Notes: a model not told the origin generated them from the letters alone. Counted from the stretch's first letter, positions 7,589-17,981 are shown. The stretch: DNA of 33,413 nucleotides from Cyanobacteria bacterium UBA1221 (GCA_002309425.1 DBXD01000087.1:1-33413), one strand, 5' to 3'. Numbers and translations are program-made.

Positions 7589-10234
7589 ATGGAATTAACG
7601 GAACATCTTCAGTATATTATTCATTCGGCAAAAACTATTGCTTATGCAAGAGAGTACAAATCCGTTATGCCTGAGCATATTATGCTGGCATTATTTATGG
7701 ATGAAAATGATTTACCAAAACTGATATTGGAAAAGATTGGTCTGAATAATCCGAGAATAATAAGAGATTTTAATAACAGTATTCCGAGAATAAACAGGAT
7801 AAATCTTTCTGCCCGCAGAGGTGATATGCCGCTTGCTCAAGAAACTATCACACTAATCGAAAATGCAGAAAGAGAAGCTGCCAGATATAATGATGACATA
7901 GTCGGGTTAGAATATATCTTTATGGCTTTGTTCAAATCGGGCAACTCCGTTATGTATAAAGTTTTTAAGTCATATGGAATTTCTATGGGCGAGCTTTATG
8001 ACAAAATGACTGAGGTTGTAAAAGGTATTGAGCGTGTAGATATTGTGAACGGGCAGGAAACTTCAGAAAAAGCAAAAACGCAGGATTCGTCTGATGATAA
8101 AGACCGGTCTGAAAGAAACCTGACAAAAGACTCTAAAGAAAAAGAGTCTGCACTTGCAAAATATACGACAGACCTTACAAAAATTGCTGCACTGAAAAAA
8201 TTAGACCCGGTGATTGGTCGTGATGATGAGATAAGACGTGTAATACAAATATTAAACAGACGTTCTAAAAATAATCCGGTAATAGTAGGTGAACCCGGGG
8301 TAGGTAAAACAGCAGTAGTCGAAGGGTTGGCACAAAGAATTATAAGCGGTGAAGTACCGGACAGTTTGAAAAATGACAAGATTCTTTCTTTGGATTTAGG
8401 TGCCTTGCTTGCGGGTGCATCATACAGAGGTGAGTTTGAAGAACGTCTTAAAAAAGTTCTGAAAGAAATTGAAGATAAAACAGATGATTTGATGCTGTTT
8501 ATTGATGAAATTCATTCAATAATGGGGATGGGTTCAACAGAAGGCTCAGTTGATGCAGGTAATTTGCTTAAACCTATGTTATCTCGCGGAAGAATAAGAG
8601 TTATAGGTGCTACAACATTAGATGAGTACAAAAAATATATAGAGAAAGATAAAGCCTTAGAAAGAAGATTTCAGCCCGTGCTTGTTGATGAACCTCCAAT
8701 TGAGGTTGCAATAAGTATATTAAGGGGGCTTAAAAATAACTATGAAATTTTCCATGGCATAAAAATATTGGATGAAGCAATTGTGCAGGCTGTAAAACTT
8801 TCTCACCGCTATATTTCAGACAGGTATTTGCCTGATAAGGCTATTGACCTGATAGATGAAGCTTCAAGCGCCTTGAGAATTAATATTGATACGGTACCTG
8901 AGGAAATTGATAATTGTACAAGAGAAAAAGTTCAGCTCGAAATTGAAAGAAAAGCTCTGTCGGATGAGGGTTCAAATGATTCAAAGATTATAAAACTTTC
9001 TAAAAAAATAGACAACCTTGAAGCAAAAATCGGTAAACTGAAGTATCAGTGGGAGCAGGAGAAAAAAGTAATTGCAGCGACCACAAAAATTAAAAACAAT
9101 TTGGAAGTTTTAAATTCCCAAATAGAACAGGCAAAAAAAGAGGGGAAACTTACAACTGACCTTGACAATAAATTGAAAGATATGCAGGAACTGGAAAAGA
9201 AACTAAAAGATTTACAGGGTGACAGGTCTAAAAAGCACTTATTGAAAGAATATTTAGACGGTGATGACATTTCCTCAATAGTTTCAAAATGGACGGGTAT
9301 TCCTACTACAAGGTTGTTGGAAAATGAGACGGAAAAACTCATTAATATGGAGAATTACCTGCACAAAAGGCTTATCGGACAGGAAGAGGCTGTAAATAAA
9401 TTATCCAACGCAATAAGACTTTCCCGTTCCGGACTTCGTGACGGCAGACGTCCGATAGGCTCGTTCTTATTCCTCGGGCCGACAGGTGTCGGAAAAACCG
9501 AATTAGGAAAAGCGCTTGCAGAATTTTTGTTTAATGATGAGGATGCGCTCATAAGAATTGATATGAGTGAATTTATGGAAAAATCCGCTATATCAAGATT
9601 AACCGGTACTACGGCGGGATATGTCGGATATGAAGAAGGTGGACAGTTGACGGAAGCTGTGAGAAGGAAACCATATTCGGTCATATTGTTTGATGAAGTT
9701 GAGAAAGCGCATCCGGAAGTTTTCAATATAATGCTCCAGATGTTTGATGACGGAAGATTGACAGACGGACAGGGAAAACTTGTAGATTTCAGAAATACGG
9801 TTATAATTATGACAAGCAATTTGGGCAGTGACACACTGCTTGATGAAAGATTGACCGAAAATGACAGACAGCTGCAAATTAAGCAGATATTGAGAGAAAA
9901 ATTTAAACCTGAATTTATTAACAGAATAGATGAAATAATAACGTTTAATCCGTTGACTGTCGAGAATTTGGCGAAGATTGTAGAAATTCAGACCTCTGCA
10001 TTAAAAAACAGGGTTGAAGAACAAGGCATGAGTATTACTCTGTCTGATGCGGCAAAAGACTTCCTTGCAAAAGAGGGATATGAACCTTTGTACGGTGCCC
10101 GTCCGCTTAGAAGAGTTATAAGGCAATACATTGAAATACCGCTATCCACAAAAATTATTGCAGGGGAATTTAAGTCCGGTGATGAAATTAAAATTGATTC
10201 AGAAAACGGTAATATAACTTTCGTAAAGATGTAA
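7589..10234 (+). CDS. clpB: ClpB-type AAA+ disaggregase
   Basis: Hexameric Hsp100 ATPase that, with DnaK, pulls polypeptides out of aggregates in the cytoplasm. The 881 residues contain a Clp N domain (about 1-145), a charged, probably disordered linker (about 150-195) that is longer than usual, AAA1 with Walker A GEPGVGKT at 234-241, Walker B LMLFIDEIHS and pore loop SYRGEFEER, a coiled-coil middle domain of about 110 residues (about 450-560), and AAA2 with Walker A GPTGVGKT at 630-637, pore loop GYVGYEEGG and DEVEKAHP. The stretch after TSNLGS has no IGF/IGL-type ClpP-docking loop, and the middle domain is long; both favour ClpB over ClpC/ClpA. Start ATG 7589 follows GGGG at a 7-base spacing. 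No CIRCE-like operator was seen upstream. Confidence 0.92.
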   Translation: MELTEHLQYIIHSAKTIAYAREYKSVMPEHIMLALFMDENDLPKLILEKIGLNNPRIIRDFNNSIPRINRINLSARRGDMPLAQETITLIENAEREAARYNDDIVGLEYIFMALFKSGNSVMYKVFKSYGISMGELYDKMTEVVKGIERVDIVNGQETSEKAKTQDSSDDKDRSERNLTKDSKEKESALAKYTTDLTKIAALKKLDPVIGRDDEIRRVIQILNRRSKNNPVIVGEPGVGKTAVVEGLAQRIISGEVPDSLKNDKILSLDLGALLAGASYRGEFEERLKKVLKEIEDKTDDLMLFIDEIHSIMGMGSTEGSVDAGNLLKPMLSRGRIRVIGATTLDEYKKYIEKDKALERRFQPVLVDEPPIEVAISILRGLKNNYEIFHGIKILDEAIVQAVKLSHRYISDRYLPDKAIDLIDEASSALRINIDTVPEEIDNCTREKVQLEIERKALSDEGSNDSKIIKLSKKIDNLEAKIGKLKYQWEQEKKVIAATTKIKNNLEVLNSQIEQAKKEGKLTTDLDNKLKDMQELEKKLKDLQGDRSKKHLLKEYLDGDDISSIVSKWTGIPTTRLLENETEKLINMENYLHKRLIGQEEAVNKLSNAIRLSRSGLRDGRRPIGSFLFLGPTGVGKTELGKALAEFLFNDEDALIRIDMSEFMEKSAISRLTGTTAGYVGYEEGGQLTEAVRRKPYSVILFDEVEKAHPEVFNIMLQMFDDGRLTDGQGKLVDFRNTVIIMTSNLGSDTLLDERLTENDRQLQIKQILREKFKPEFINRIDEIITFNPLTVENLAKIVEIQTSALKNRVEEQGMSITLSDAAKDFLAKEGYEPLYGARPLRRVIRQYIEIPLSTKIIAGEFKSGDEIKIDSENGNITFVKM

Positions 10235-10393
10235 CAAAATGTAACAAAGGCTAAAAATAAAACTTTACCTTAAAAGCCATATAGTATGAGTTTTGCATAT
10301 TTTGGAGGGGTATGCGGCTAAATTTCGGTTAAAGATTTTGTAGTATTTGCCGTTATCGTTACTGTTGCTTATTGATAACAGGAAGAATATAAC

Positions 10394-13300
10394 TTGGCAA
10401 ATCCAAATATTGGCAAAACACAAGGTAATGCAAATATAGATTGGACGAAATTCAAGGTCGGCTTTGATATAAAGCAGTGCAAGACCGATGAAGAGCGTTC
10501 TATTTTTAATATGCTCAATACTGATGGGGATAGTAAATTGAGCAAGACAGAGTTAGATCAGGTAGTTACAGGAAAAGTTACTGAAAACGGGAAAACTGTT
10601 AATAAGCAATTTATAAAAATTAAGGACTTAGGGGGAGGTCGCTCTCTGGTTCAGGGAGTGGACGGTAAGCAACATGTACTGACAAAAGACGGGGAAATAG
10701 GGCCGGTTAATCAAGGTTTAGTGTCTGAATTTACACAAGAACGCCGTTATAAAACCGGTGCGAATAGTTTTGAAGCTCTTGCGTGGGCGCTTTATAAGGG
10801 TGAAGGTGTTACTAATCCGTCAGAAGAGCAGATTAAGGCGAGGACAGAGCAGTTAAAAAAATTAAACCCGAACTTAAAAGACGGGCAGTTAAAAGGGCAA
10901 AAGGTGCTGGTAAAAACGACTCCTGAACGAATGGCTGAATTGCGCAAAAACGGGCAAAAAGAGGCTGATGGTATTGCAAAAGAGTTTTATGATATAGCTG
11001 ACCATAATCATGGTGCTGACAGTATACAGAAAATGCAAAACCTTGTAGATAAAAAGTTTACGGCAGACAATATTGAAGCTGTTTTAGACAAGTATGACAA
11101 ATATAAGCAAAAAGATTCTTCTATTATCGATACAGTGTTAAGTGAGTGGGGGGCGGCAATTACTCCTAAAGGGCAGAATGCTCAAAAAAATGTACTGAGA
11201 AGTATGATGTCAAATTTGGCAGATGCTGCAAGCAATGTGGGAGTCCCAAAAGCAGAGATTGACAAATATACAAACGATTTTGAAAAAGGGCTTGCTGCGA
11301 TAGGATATGAGCCAAAGCCGAATCCTGCGAGATTGGAAAGGGCTCTGGACGGTTTAAGAGGTGCAATAGCCGCAAAACGTGCCAGTGCCGGAAAGATATC
11401 CAAAAAAGAAGCAATGGCAGAAACCCAAAATATTGCAGCACAAGAACAAAAGGAAGCCGCTACACAATTTAACGAAGCAAGAGCTGCCGAGAAAGGGTCG
11501 TGGTCGGCGAAAATTGGTGATTGGGGTATGGGGTATTTTGTCGGAATGAAAACCAATGCGGATATGGCTGAAGAAGTAAAAGAACATGCCGATTGGGCAG
11601 AGGCTTTGCAAAATGCAAAAACGGAAGAAGAATTTAATGACATCTTCCAAAACGGAGGCTTTAATAAGGACGGTCTGAGATTTTCCGGAACGGGTGTTCC
11701 TTTTGATGAAAGTAAAATTGCAGCGCGGAAAGAATTAGTTGATAAATATGAATATGCAACAAACATGAATACGACAAGAGCGGCAGCTGTGGATTGCAAA
11801 TTTGAACAAACATACGAGGGATTAAGAGCAAAAGTAAAAAAGAATTTTCAAATGGATGATGCAACTGTTGACCAGATTATACTGTCTTATTCACCTGTTA
11901 TGGGCAGGATATCTTTTACAAATGAAGAAAAAGAACAGTATTTAAGGAAGTTTTTGGATGACACTATAGAAAATGCAAATAAAGAGCTTGATGCTGCAAC
12001 CGGCGGAAAAACATTGGAGCAGATGAGTAAAGATATAGAATTGGTAACAAGGAGCGCATTTGGTAACCAAAATATTGTGCAGGATGTCATCGAACATAAC
12101 GAAAACGAAAAAGTCGCATCGATGGTAACGCAGGCAGGCGGCGAAATTGCAGGTACAATTGCAATGCAGTTTATACCGGGGTTAGGTCAGGCGGCTGCGG
12201 GCAGACTTGCAGCAAGTGCTTCCAAATGGGGTACAAAAGCTGTAAAATATGCCAAATTTGCAAGTAAAGTTGAAAAAGCCGCAGTTAAAACGGAGAAAGC
12301 ATTTAGTGCTGTTCAAAAAGTACAAACCGGTGCCAAAGCAACAAAAGAAGCTTCAACTATAACAAAAGTAGTTGCAAAAGGCGGTAAAGCCGCATATTCA
12401 GCGGGCGCAACCTTTACCTCTACATATGCCCTGGATAGACTTGACGGGGTATCCAGAGAAGAAGCTGCTAAAAAAGGTTTGATGAATATGTCGTTTGCTG
12501 CAGTCGGTTCTGTTTCAAGTGATTTAGCTCCACAGTTGATGAAAGCATTTGGAGTTAGTGAGGATGTTGCTAAAGGTGTTGCAAAAGAATTTTTGGAAGA
12601 AACTCTGAATGCCGGAGGTTCATATTTAGTGACGAAGGCTCAGGGCGGGGAATATGGACTAACGGATACTGCTGTTGATATGATAAGCGGTATGTTGATA
12701 GCAAGGATATCAGGTGGCGCAGGACGAGGAGTAAAAGGTGCCGTTGATGGTGCAGCAAACCCGCACGCAAAAGCTCATACAGATGTAACCCCGACAACAC
12801 CAAAAACAAGTCCCGACATAAGTGCGCCACGGGCTGATGCTGATTTGACTCCTCCAAAGGCAAAGGTTGAAACTGATGTTGCAACTCCAAAGACTGAAAC
12901 AGATATTGCAACGCCGGCACATAATGCTGATGTACAAACCCCGAAACCTGATGCGGATGCTACAACACCAAAACAGAGTGTTGCGTTTGATGAATCTACG
13001 GTAACCAGACAGGCAGATTTCTCTAATGGTGATAGGTTGGTCGATTATGTTAAGCATGAACAAAACGGAATTGAATATGAAATACCATATGTAGAATATG
13101 CTGACGGTACATATGGGTTGGATGCGAGTAAAATACGAACCGCTGACGGTAACGGCGGGTATAGAATAGTAACAAAAGAAGATTTTCCGGAGGGGCTATT
13201 ACTTGATGAAGAAACATATCAGTGGTTTGTAACAAATAAAACTCCTGTGAGACCAGCTGGTTTCTTCTCTGATTTGTTTACTACAAAACCGAAAGCATCC

Positions 13301-16300
13301 CAAAGGGATGTAGTTAAACTTGTGAATAAAGGTATGGAAGAGCCTTCTGTTCATGTTATCGGTAACGGTAGAAAAGTAAGATCTAATAAAGTAAATCAAG
13401 CATTGGAGGGCAATGTAACACAAATAAGAGAATTAGACGGAATTTCATCCTCTCAAATTACAAAATATACAAATGAGGGTGATGTATGTTCTGTTGACGG
13501 AAAGTTGTTTGTAAATTGTGATGGTAAAGCAATAGAATTAAAGATGTCAAGGGAAACTTTTGAAAGATTATTCCCTCCAAACGGCTTTGCTATGATTGAA
13601 CAAAAAGGTTCCAACAATTGCTGGCTGGTATCAAGCTTGAATTCGATGACTGATTCTTCCTATGGCAGAGCTCAGTTATATTCTATGTTAGAAGAAACTG
13701 CATCAGGTGATATTTTGGTACATTTGAAGTCTAATAGAGGGGGTGTGATTAAATTCCCGGGAGGTAATCCTGTTAAATCAAAATTTACACAGCTTGGGGA
13801 CGGAGCCTCTCCGGGTATAGAAATGATTCATCAGGCGGTACTTACCAGAAATATTGGGGGAGCAGGAAAATCTGCTGACAATATAGCAAATGTGGATATT
13901 TCCACATTGGAAAATGTAGCCGGTGCACTTGAACATAGTGATATAAACGCAAGTATGTATTTGCATGGAACATATAGCAGGTCAATAAATGATCCTGCTG
14001 AAATAAAGTCTGTTCTTGAAAACTTTGATTCCAAAAGAGATATGGCAACGGCGACATGGGAAGTTCATGCACGTTCAATTGTTGGATATGATCCGGAAAC
14101 GCAGATGATTACATACCATGACCCATACGCAGGCGGAGTTGATGTGGAGTGCAACATAGATGAGTTTTTGGCTAAATATCCTTATGTTGTTGTACAAAAG
14201 GCTCCAAAAACAGAGACGAATATAACTTCGAAAAATGTTCACACAGGCGAAACTGCTCCAAAAGTGTCAACTAATCCCGCAAACACAAAAACTACAGAAT
14301 TAGTGCCGTTGCAAAGAGCTGTAGTTGTATCTCATACTACCGGTGGTGCTCCAATTGGGGCAAGTTTAACTAATTCAAATGTATGTATCGTAGTAAAAGG
14401 TGGTGAAAGGTTGAATGTTCCTATCCCGGCTGCAGGTACTAAGGTAAATGTTCCTGATAAAGGTACAGGAGTATCCTTAGTAATTACAAATAATAACGGC
14501 AAGGTAACGATTACAGCAATTGAAACCCAAGCACATCCTGCCTCAAATGTTGGTCCTTCTGTGTCAAAAGGATCAGAGCAATCTGTTCAATCAGATGCCC
14601 AAAAAGCAAATACAGGATTTGACGAAAATGGTAACCTGATTGAAGATCCTAGCGATCCGCGTTATGGAAATGGTGACGTATACAGAAAAGAAATGGCAAA
14701 ACGGTATGACGAACAAAAATCTGCACTTGTGCAGTCTGAACCGGGCATGGGTACCGAAGCAATTTTGGGAGAAGCAGAGCTAAATAATACTGTATTAGGC
14801 GGGAATGAACATCCTGTTGCGCCAAAGCCGGAGCCGGAAACATCTGTCTCTGGAACAGAATCTCAAATAGCCCATAAACAAAATCCGGATACAGATATTT
14901 TGGATGAAGCTATACTTAATGAAAATGCGGTACTAGGTGGAAGTGATTATTCGGTTGAAGATATTGGCAAATATTATGAAGTCGATGTTACCGGAGATAA
15001 TGCTATACAAAAACCAAGTGTTAAACAGGATATATCTATAGAAGAAATAAAACAAGAAATTGCTAATTCTAATGTGATTCCGATATTAAAAGATTATGTT
15101 TTAAATTGTGAATCGTTAGATGACTACAACAGGCTTGCTAGAATGCTTAGAACCAAGCAACAAAATAATATACAGTATCTAACTTTATTGGATACTCCTG
15201 AAGATAAAGCTCTATTTAATGAATTAATGAAGATCGCAAAAGACAATCCTCAAATAAATGCAATTGATTCAATTAAATTTTATGCGGTAAATAAAAAGAT
15301 CCCATCCGTTAAGCAGTGTTATAAAGATATGGTTGAACTTGTGAAAGACGGTACTCTTGATGTGGATATGTTGAGATTATACGCAGGTGGAACTATAGAT
15401 AAAAGGATAGTAGATGATGTTAACCTGCTAATTAAAGCAAAAAAAGAAAACTTAACGACACAACAAGTTAAAGACTTATATATTCCTAATATTGAAAAAT
15501 TGACAGCTGATAATATAAGTAAAATTCAGGAAGGTGGAGTTTTTGAGCATGAAGGGAAATTGCTTATTAAAGTTGATAAAACTAAGGTTAAGCAATTAAG
15601 TATTTCTAAAGACACTTATTTTGAATTATTTCCTCCAGGATATTATGTGAAACAGCGTGAAGCCGGGAAATGCTATCTATATTCAACAATTCAAGCAGCA
15701 TTGGAAAATCCTGCCGAAAAAGCAAAAATGATAAACCAATGTTTCAGGGAACATGATGGAATTTTAAATGTTCATATGCCAAATTCAAAAGTTTCTGTCG
15801 ATGTTGATTTGAAAGATGTTGATGGTTCTGTCCAAACCAGTGCATACTATTCAAAGGGTAGTAAAGGTGTAAATTTATTGGAACAGGCCTATGAAAAGCA
15901 CGAAGTTTATGAACAATCACAAAGAATGATTGCATTTTTGCAAACAAAAATGGCGGATCCAAATTCAGGTATAGATATGGAAAAAGCGCTGGTAATTTTA
16001 GATGATTTAACCAGAAATCCCGCAAATCCTCATTATGTTTTAGGTAATAGCAGTGCATTGAATATGGATGCTGAATTTAATTTTGAGGATATTATTTTCA
16101 TTGATGAAGCCAAGGAATTAGATGGTGTGAAATCAATGATGTCCAGACCTCAAGAGCTAGAAACTACTGAACTATTTTATGGAGTTGTGGAAGGAAATGC
16201 AGGACACGCAGCAAAAGTATTTAATTTTGGAGTATCTCCTTATGGTTCTAAAAATAGTTATATCAAAATGTTATTAGATGATCCAAGTACAGGTAAACCA

Positions 16301-16561
16301 CAAATTACGGATAGTCATTTAGTTCAATTTAAAAATTTAGTTATGACGGCATCAACAAGAAAAGGTGGAGGGCAAGTAGAAGCACTAATAAATGCGGATT
16401 TAGGAATCTTAAGTTCTCATGCATATGCATGTGCTTTAAAAACAATAAATGGAACGCCGTATATGAAAGTTATTAATCCGCATAATTCATCTTCACCGCT
16501 ATTTCTTAATTTAGAAACTTTTAGAAAATATTTTTACTCAATTACAGTAAATAATATATAA
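10394..16561 (+). CDS. Giant multidomain protein with two calpain/papain-like cysteine protease domains
   Basis: 2055 residues, TTG start with AGGAAG 8 bases upstream. In order: an EF-hand-like loop (residues 42-53, NTDGDSKLSKTE); a LysM-like segment (118-174); a long helical part; an Ala/Gly-rich hydrophobic region (about 572-690); a Thr/Pro-rich linker with repeated D-x-x-TP units (about 793-865); cysteine protease domain 1 (about 1040-1265) with Gln1070, Cys1076, His1225 and Asp1243; a linker holding two LNxxxVLGG-like repeats; a helical part; and cysteine protease domain 2 (about 1725-2055) with Gln1754, Cys1760, His2009 and Asn2028. In both domains the Gln is six residues before the Cys, as in calpains, and both are preceded by LFPPxG, showing duplication. 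It has no signal peptide. Architecture recalls polymorphic toxins or secreted effectors, but that role is inference. The 3' third is more AT-rich than the 5' part. Confidence 0.8.
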   Translation: MANPNIGKTQGNANIDWTKFKVGFDIKQCKTDEERSIFNMLNTDGDSKLSKTELDQVVTGKVTENGKTVNKQFIKIKDLGGGRSLVQGVDGKQHVLTKDGEIGPVNQGLVSEFTQERRYKTGANSFEALAWALYKGEGVTNPSEEQIKARTEQLKKLNPNLKDGQLKGQKVLVKTTPERMAELRKNGQKEADGIAKEFYDIADHNHGADSIQKMQNLVDKKFTADNIEAVLDKYDKYKQKDSSIIDTVLSEWGAAITPKGQNAQKNVLRSMMSNLADAASNVGVPKAEIDKYTNDFEKGLAAIGYEPKPNPARLERALDGLRGAIAAKRASAGKISKKEAMAETQNIAAQEQKEAATQFNEARAAEKGSWSAKIGDWGMGYFVGMKTNADMAEEVKEHADWAEALQNAKTEEEFNDIFQNGGFNKDGLRFSGTGVPFDESKIAARKELVDKYEYATNMNTTRAAAVDCKFEQTYEGLRAKVKKNFQMDDATVDQIILSYSPVMGRISFTNEEKEQYLRKFLDDTIENANKELDAATGGKTLEQMSKDIELVTRSAFGNQNIVQDVIEHNENEKVASMVTQAGGEIAGTIAMQFIPGLGQAAAGRLAASASKWGTKAVKYAKFASKVEKAAVKTEKAFSAVQKVQTGAKATKEASTITKVVAKGGKAAYSAGATFTSTYALDRLDGVSREEAAKKGLMNMSFAAVGSVSSDLAPQLMKAFGVSEDVAKGVAKEFLEETLNAGGSYLVTKAQGGEYGLTDTAVDMISGMLIARISGGAGRGVKGAVDGAANPHAKAHTDVTPTTPKTSPDISAPRADADLTPPKAKVETDVATPKTETDIATPAHNADVQTPKPDADATTPKQSVAFDESTVTRQADFSNGDRLVDYVKHEQNGIEYEIPYVEYADGTYGLDASKIRTADGNGGYRIVTKEDFPEGLLLDEETYQWFVTNKTPVRPAGFFSDLFTTKPKASQRDVVKLVNKGMEEPSVHVIGNGRKVRSNKVNQALEGNVTQIRELDGISSSQITKYTNEGDVCSVDGKLFVNCDGKAIELKMSRETFERLFPPNGFAMIEQKGSNNCWLVSSLNSMTDSSYGRAQLYSMLEETASGDILVHLKSNRGGVIKFPGGNPVKSKFTQLGDGASPGIEMIHQAVLTRNIGGAGKSADNIANVDISTLENVAGALEHSDINASMYLHGTYSRSINDPAEIKSVLENFDSKRDMATATWEVHARSIVGYDPETQMITYHDPYAGGVDVECNIDEFLAKYPYVVVQKAPKTETNITSKNVHTGETAPKVSTNPANTKTTELVPLQRAVVVSHTTGGAPIGASLTNSNVCIVVKGGERLNVPIPAAGTKVNVPDKGTGVSLVITNNNGKVTITAIETQAHPASNVGPSVSKGSEQSVQSDAQKANTGFDENGNLIEDPSDPRYGNGDVYRKEMAKRYDEQKSALVQSEPGMGTEAILGEAELNNTVLGGNEHPVAPKPEPETSVSGTESQIAHKQNPDTDILDEAILNENAVLGGSDYSVEDIGKYYEVDVTGDNAIQKPSVKQDISIEEIKQEIANSNVIPILKDYVLNCESLDDYNRLARMLRTKQQNNIQYLTLLDTPEDKALFNELMKIAKDNPQINAIDSIKFYAVNKKIPSVKQCYKDMVELVKDGTLDVDMLRLYAGGTIDKRIVDDVNLLIKAKKENLTTQQVKDLYIPNIEKLTADNISKIQEGGVFEHEGKLLIKVDKTKVKQLSISKDTYFELFPPGYYVKQREAGKCYLYSTIQAALENPAEKAKMINQCFREHDGILNVHMPNSKVSVDVDLKDVDGSVQTSAYYSKGSKGVNLLEQAYEKHEVYEQSQRMIAFLQTKMADPNSGIDMEKALVILDDLTRNPANPHYVLGNSSALNMDAEFNFEDIIFIDEAKELDGVKSMMSRPQELETTELFYGVVEGNAGHAAKVFNFGVSPYGSKNSYIKMLLDDPSTGKPQITDSHLVQFKNLVMTASTRKGGGQVEALINADLGILSSHAYACALKTINGTPYMKVINPHNSSSPLFLNLETFRKYFYSITVNNI

Positions 16562-16578
16562 TAGAATAGAGGCTAAAA

Positions 16579-16800
16579 ATGACAAAGAAAACAGAACTCA
16601 ATAATTTAATAGAATTTTATAAGATATACAAAGAAAGACCCATTGAAGATGGCGCCAGAGGTAACAAGTTATTAATTTTAAATAATTTTTTAGATTTAAT
16701 TATTAAAAAATCAAATGAACTAAATATAAATTCATCTGAGTTTGAAAAAGAAAAACAAAATATAAAAATAGAATTGAAAAATAACGGTATTATATTGTGA
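16579..16800 (+). CDS. Small protein directly downstream of the double-protease protein
   Basis: I do not recognise this 73-residue protein. It is Lys/Asn/Ile-rich and predicted by composition to be mostly helical, with no signal peptide, membrane segment or cysteine. ATG 16579 has AGAGG (16568-16572) 6 bases upstream and lies only 17 bases after the stop of the giant protease gene, so the two are almost surely co-transcribed. It shares the low G+C content of that gene's 3' part. Position and size would suit an immunity protein, inhibitor or secretion chaperone for the upstream protein; this rests on context alone. Confidence 0.65.
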   Translation: MTKKTELNNLIEFYKIYKERPIEDGARGNKLLILNNFLDLIIKKSNELNINSSEFEKEKQNIKIELKNNGIIL

Positions 16801-16974
16801 ACATGATGAAAATGTAATGATAAATAACTTCAAGAAAAAACATATTCTGTGGGTATTATTTTTTTGTAATTTAATAAAAATTAACAAAATTATTCTGATG
16901 TAGCAAAAAAATTTTTTCTGGTGTATTATTCTTATCATCACATTATTTTTATAATAATGTATGGAAAGCTAAGT

Positions 16975-17850
16975 ATGAAATCATTGATAGAAAAAGAGTT
17001 AAACTCCCCCGACAAAATCTTAAAGCCCGATTTTAATTCAAAAACCGGCAGAGAGTTATTGGCTTTTTACTTACAATCAAAATTTAAACAGATTTTGGCA
17101 TATGACAAACGTTGTGACAATCCGCTGTTTGTCGGTGTTAATCCCGATTTTGCCAATAAGTTTTCGAGAAGATTAATTGATAATCCGACAAAACGCTTGT
17201 TGATAGGTATAACAGGTGAATCCGCTTCGGGCAAATCCACAATTTGTAAAGAGATAAAAAAGAATATCGAAAAATTTAATCTCCCCGTATCAATTCTTAG
17301 TACGGATAATTATTTCAACGATATTTCCAAAGAAATTAAAGAGTATGGCGGTTTTGACAACCTGAGAGATGCAGGATTTGATTTGGATGCTCCGTCGAAC
17401 TTTCAGCTTGATATTTTATCACGTGATTTAGCTAACCTTTCTCATGGGGAGGACATCAAGGCTCCTATGTATCTTCCGAACGGTACGGGTGTATCTTTGC
17501 CGAACGCTCAGGATATTTCTTCAAATAAAATTGTTGTAGTGGAAGGTATTGCAACTATGTATGACGGTGTCCGTGATATTTTTGATATAAAAATATATAT
17601 AGAAACAGATAATGATGTCCGCAAAGAGCGTTTTATATCAAGAGCATGTAAAGAACGTAATCAGGATGAAGAAAATGCAATTAAGCATTGGGAGTACCTT
17701 ATAAATGCAGGTGAAAAATATATTAAGCCGTACAGAAGTGATGCTGATTTTATATTGAACGGAAACGTTAATCTTTTATATTTTGCGGAAATTATTGAAT
17801 ACATGCATGCTATTACAAATAATTATGAAAGAATGCCGGTAGAGGCTTAA
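16975..17850 (+). CDS. Uridine kinase-like P-loop kinase
   Basis: Member of the uridine kinase/phosphoribulokinase group of P-loop kinases, which phosphorylate uridine, cytidine or similar small substrates with ATP. From the chosen ATG it has 291 residues. An N-terminal extension of about 70 residues precedes Walker A GESASGKST (81-89), then LSTDNYFND (substrate-binding region), LDAPSNF, a MYLPNGTG block, VVVEGIATM (Walker B strand) and the lid/Arg region RKERFISRACKERNQD. The extension and the overall length exceed classical Udk (about 210 residues), so substrate is uncertain. Start 16975 is preferred because GGAAAG lies 6 bases upstream; in-frame GTG 16921 and ATG 16957 are possible but lack ribosome sites. 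No partner gene is evident. Confidence 0.78.
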   Translation: MKSLIEKELNSPDKILKPDFNSKTGRELLAFYLQSKFKQILAYDKRCDNPLFVGVNPDFANKFSRRLIDNPTKRLLIGITGESASGKSTICKEIKKNIEKFNLPVSILSTDNYFNDISKEIKEYGGFDNLRDAGFDLDAPSNFQLDILSRDLANLSHGEDIKAPMYLPNGTGVSLPNAQDISSNKIVVVEGIATMYDGVRDIFDIKIYIETDNDVRKERFISRACKERNQDEENAIKHWEYLINAGEKYIKPYRSDADFILNGNVNLLYFAEIIEYMHAITNNYERMPVEA

Positions 17851-17981
17851 TATAACTTAATATATTTTGGGACTAAAAAAGATATAAACGGATAAAAATT
17901 ATTGATATATGTTGTAAAAGCCTCTATTTGTATACGAGATGTAAAATTTTCTTGCGAAGAAATTTGCATATTGAGTTATTT

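Noticed and set aside
7589..10234. Annotation of the Hsp100 gene as clpC
   Set aside because: The middle domain is of ClpB length and the ClpP-docking IGF/IGL loop after the second Walker B region is absent.
11182..11799. 205-codon minus-strand frame inside the giant protease gene
   Set aside because: Antisense of Ala/Lys-rich helical coding sequence; no ribosome site and no domain, while the plus frame is clearly coding.
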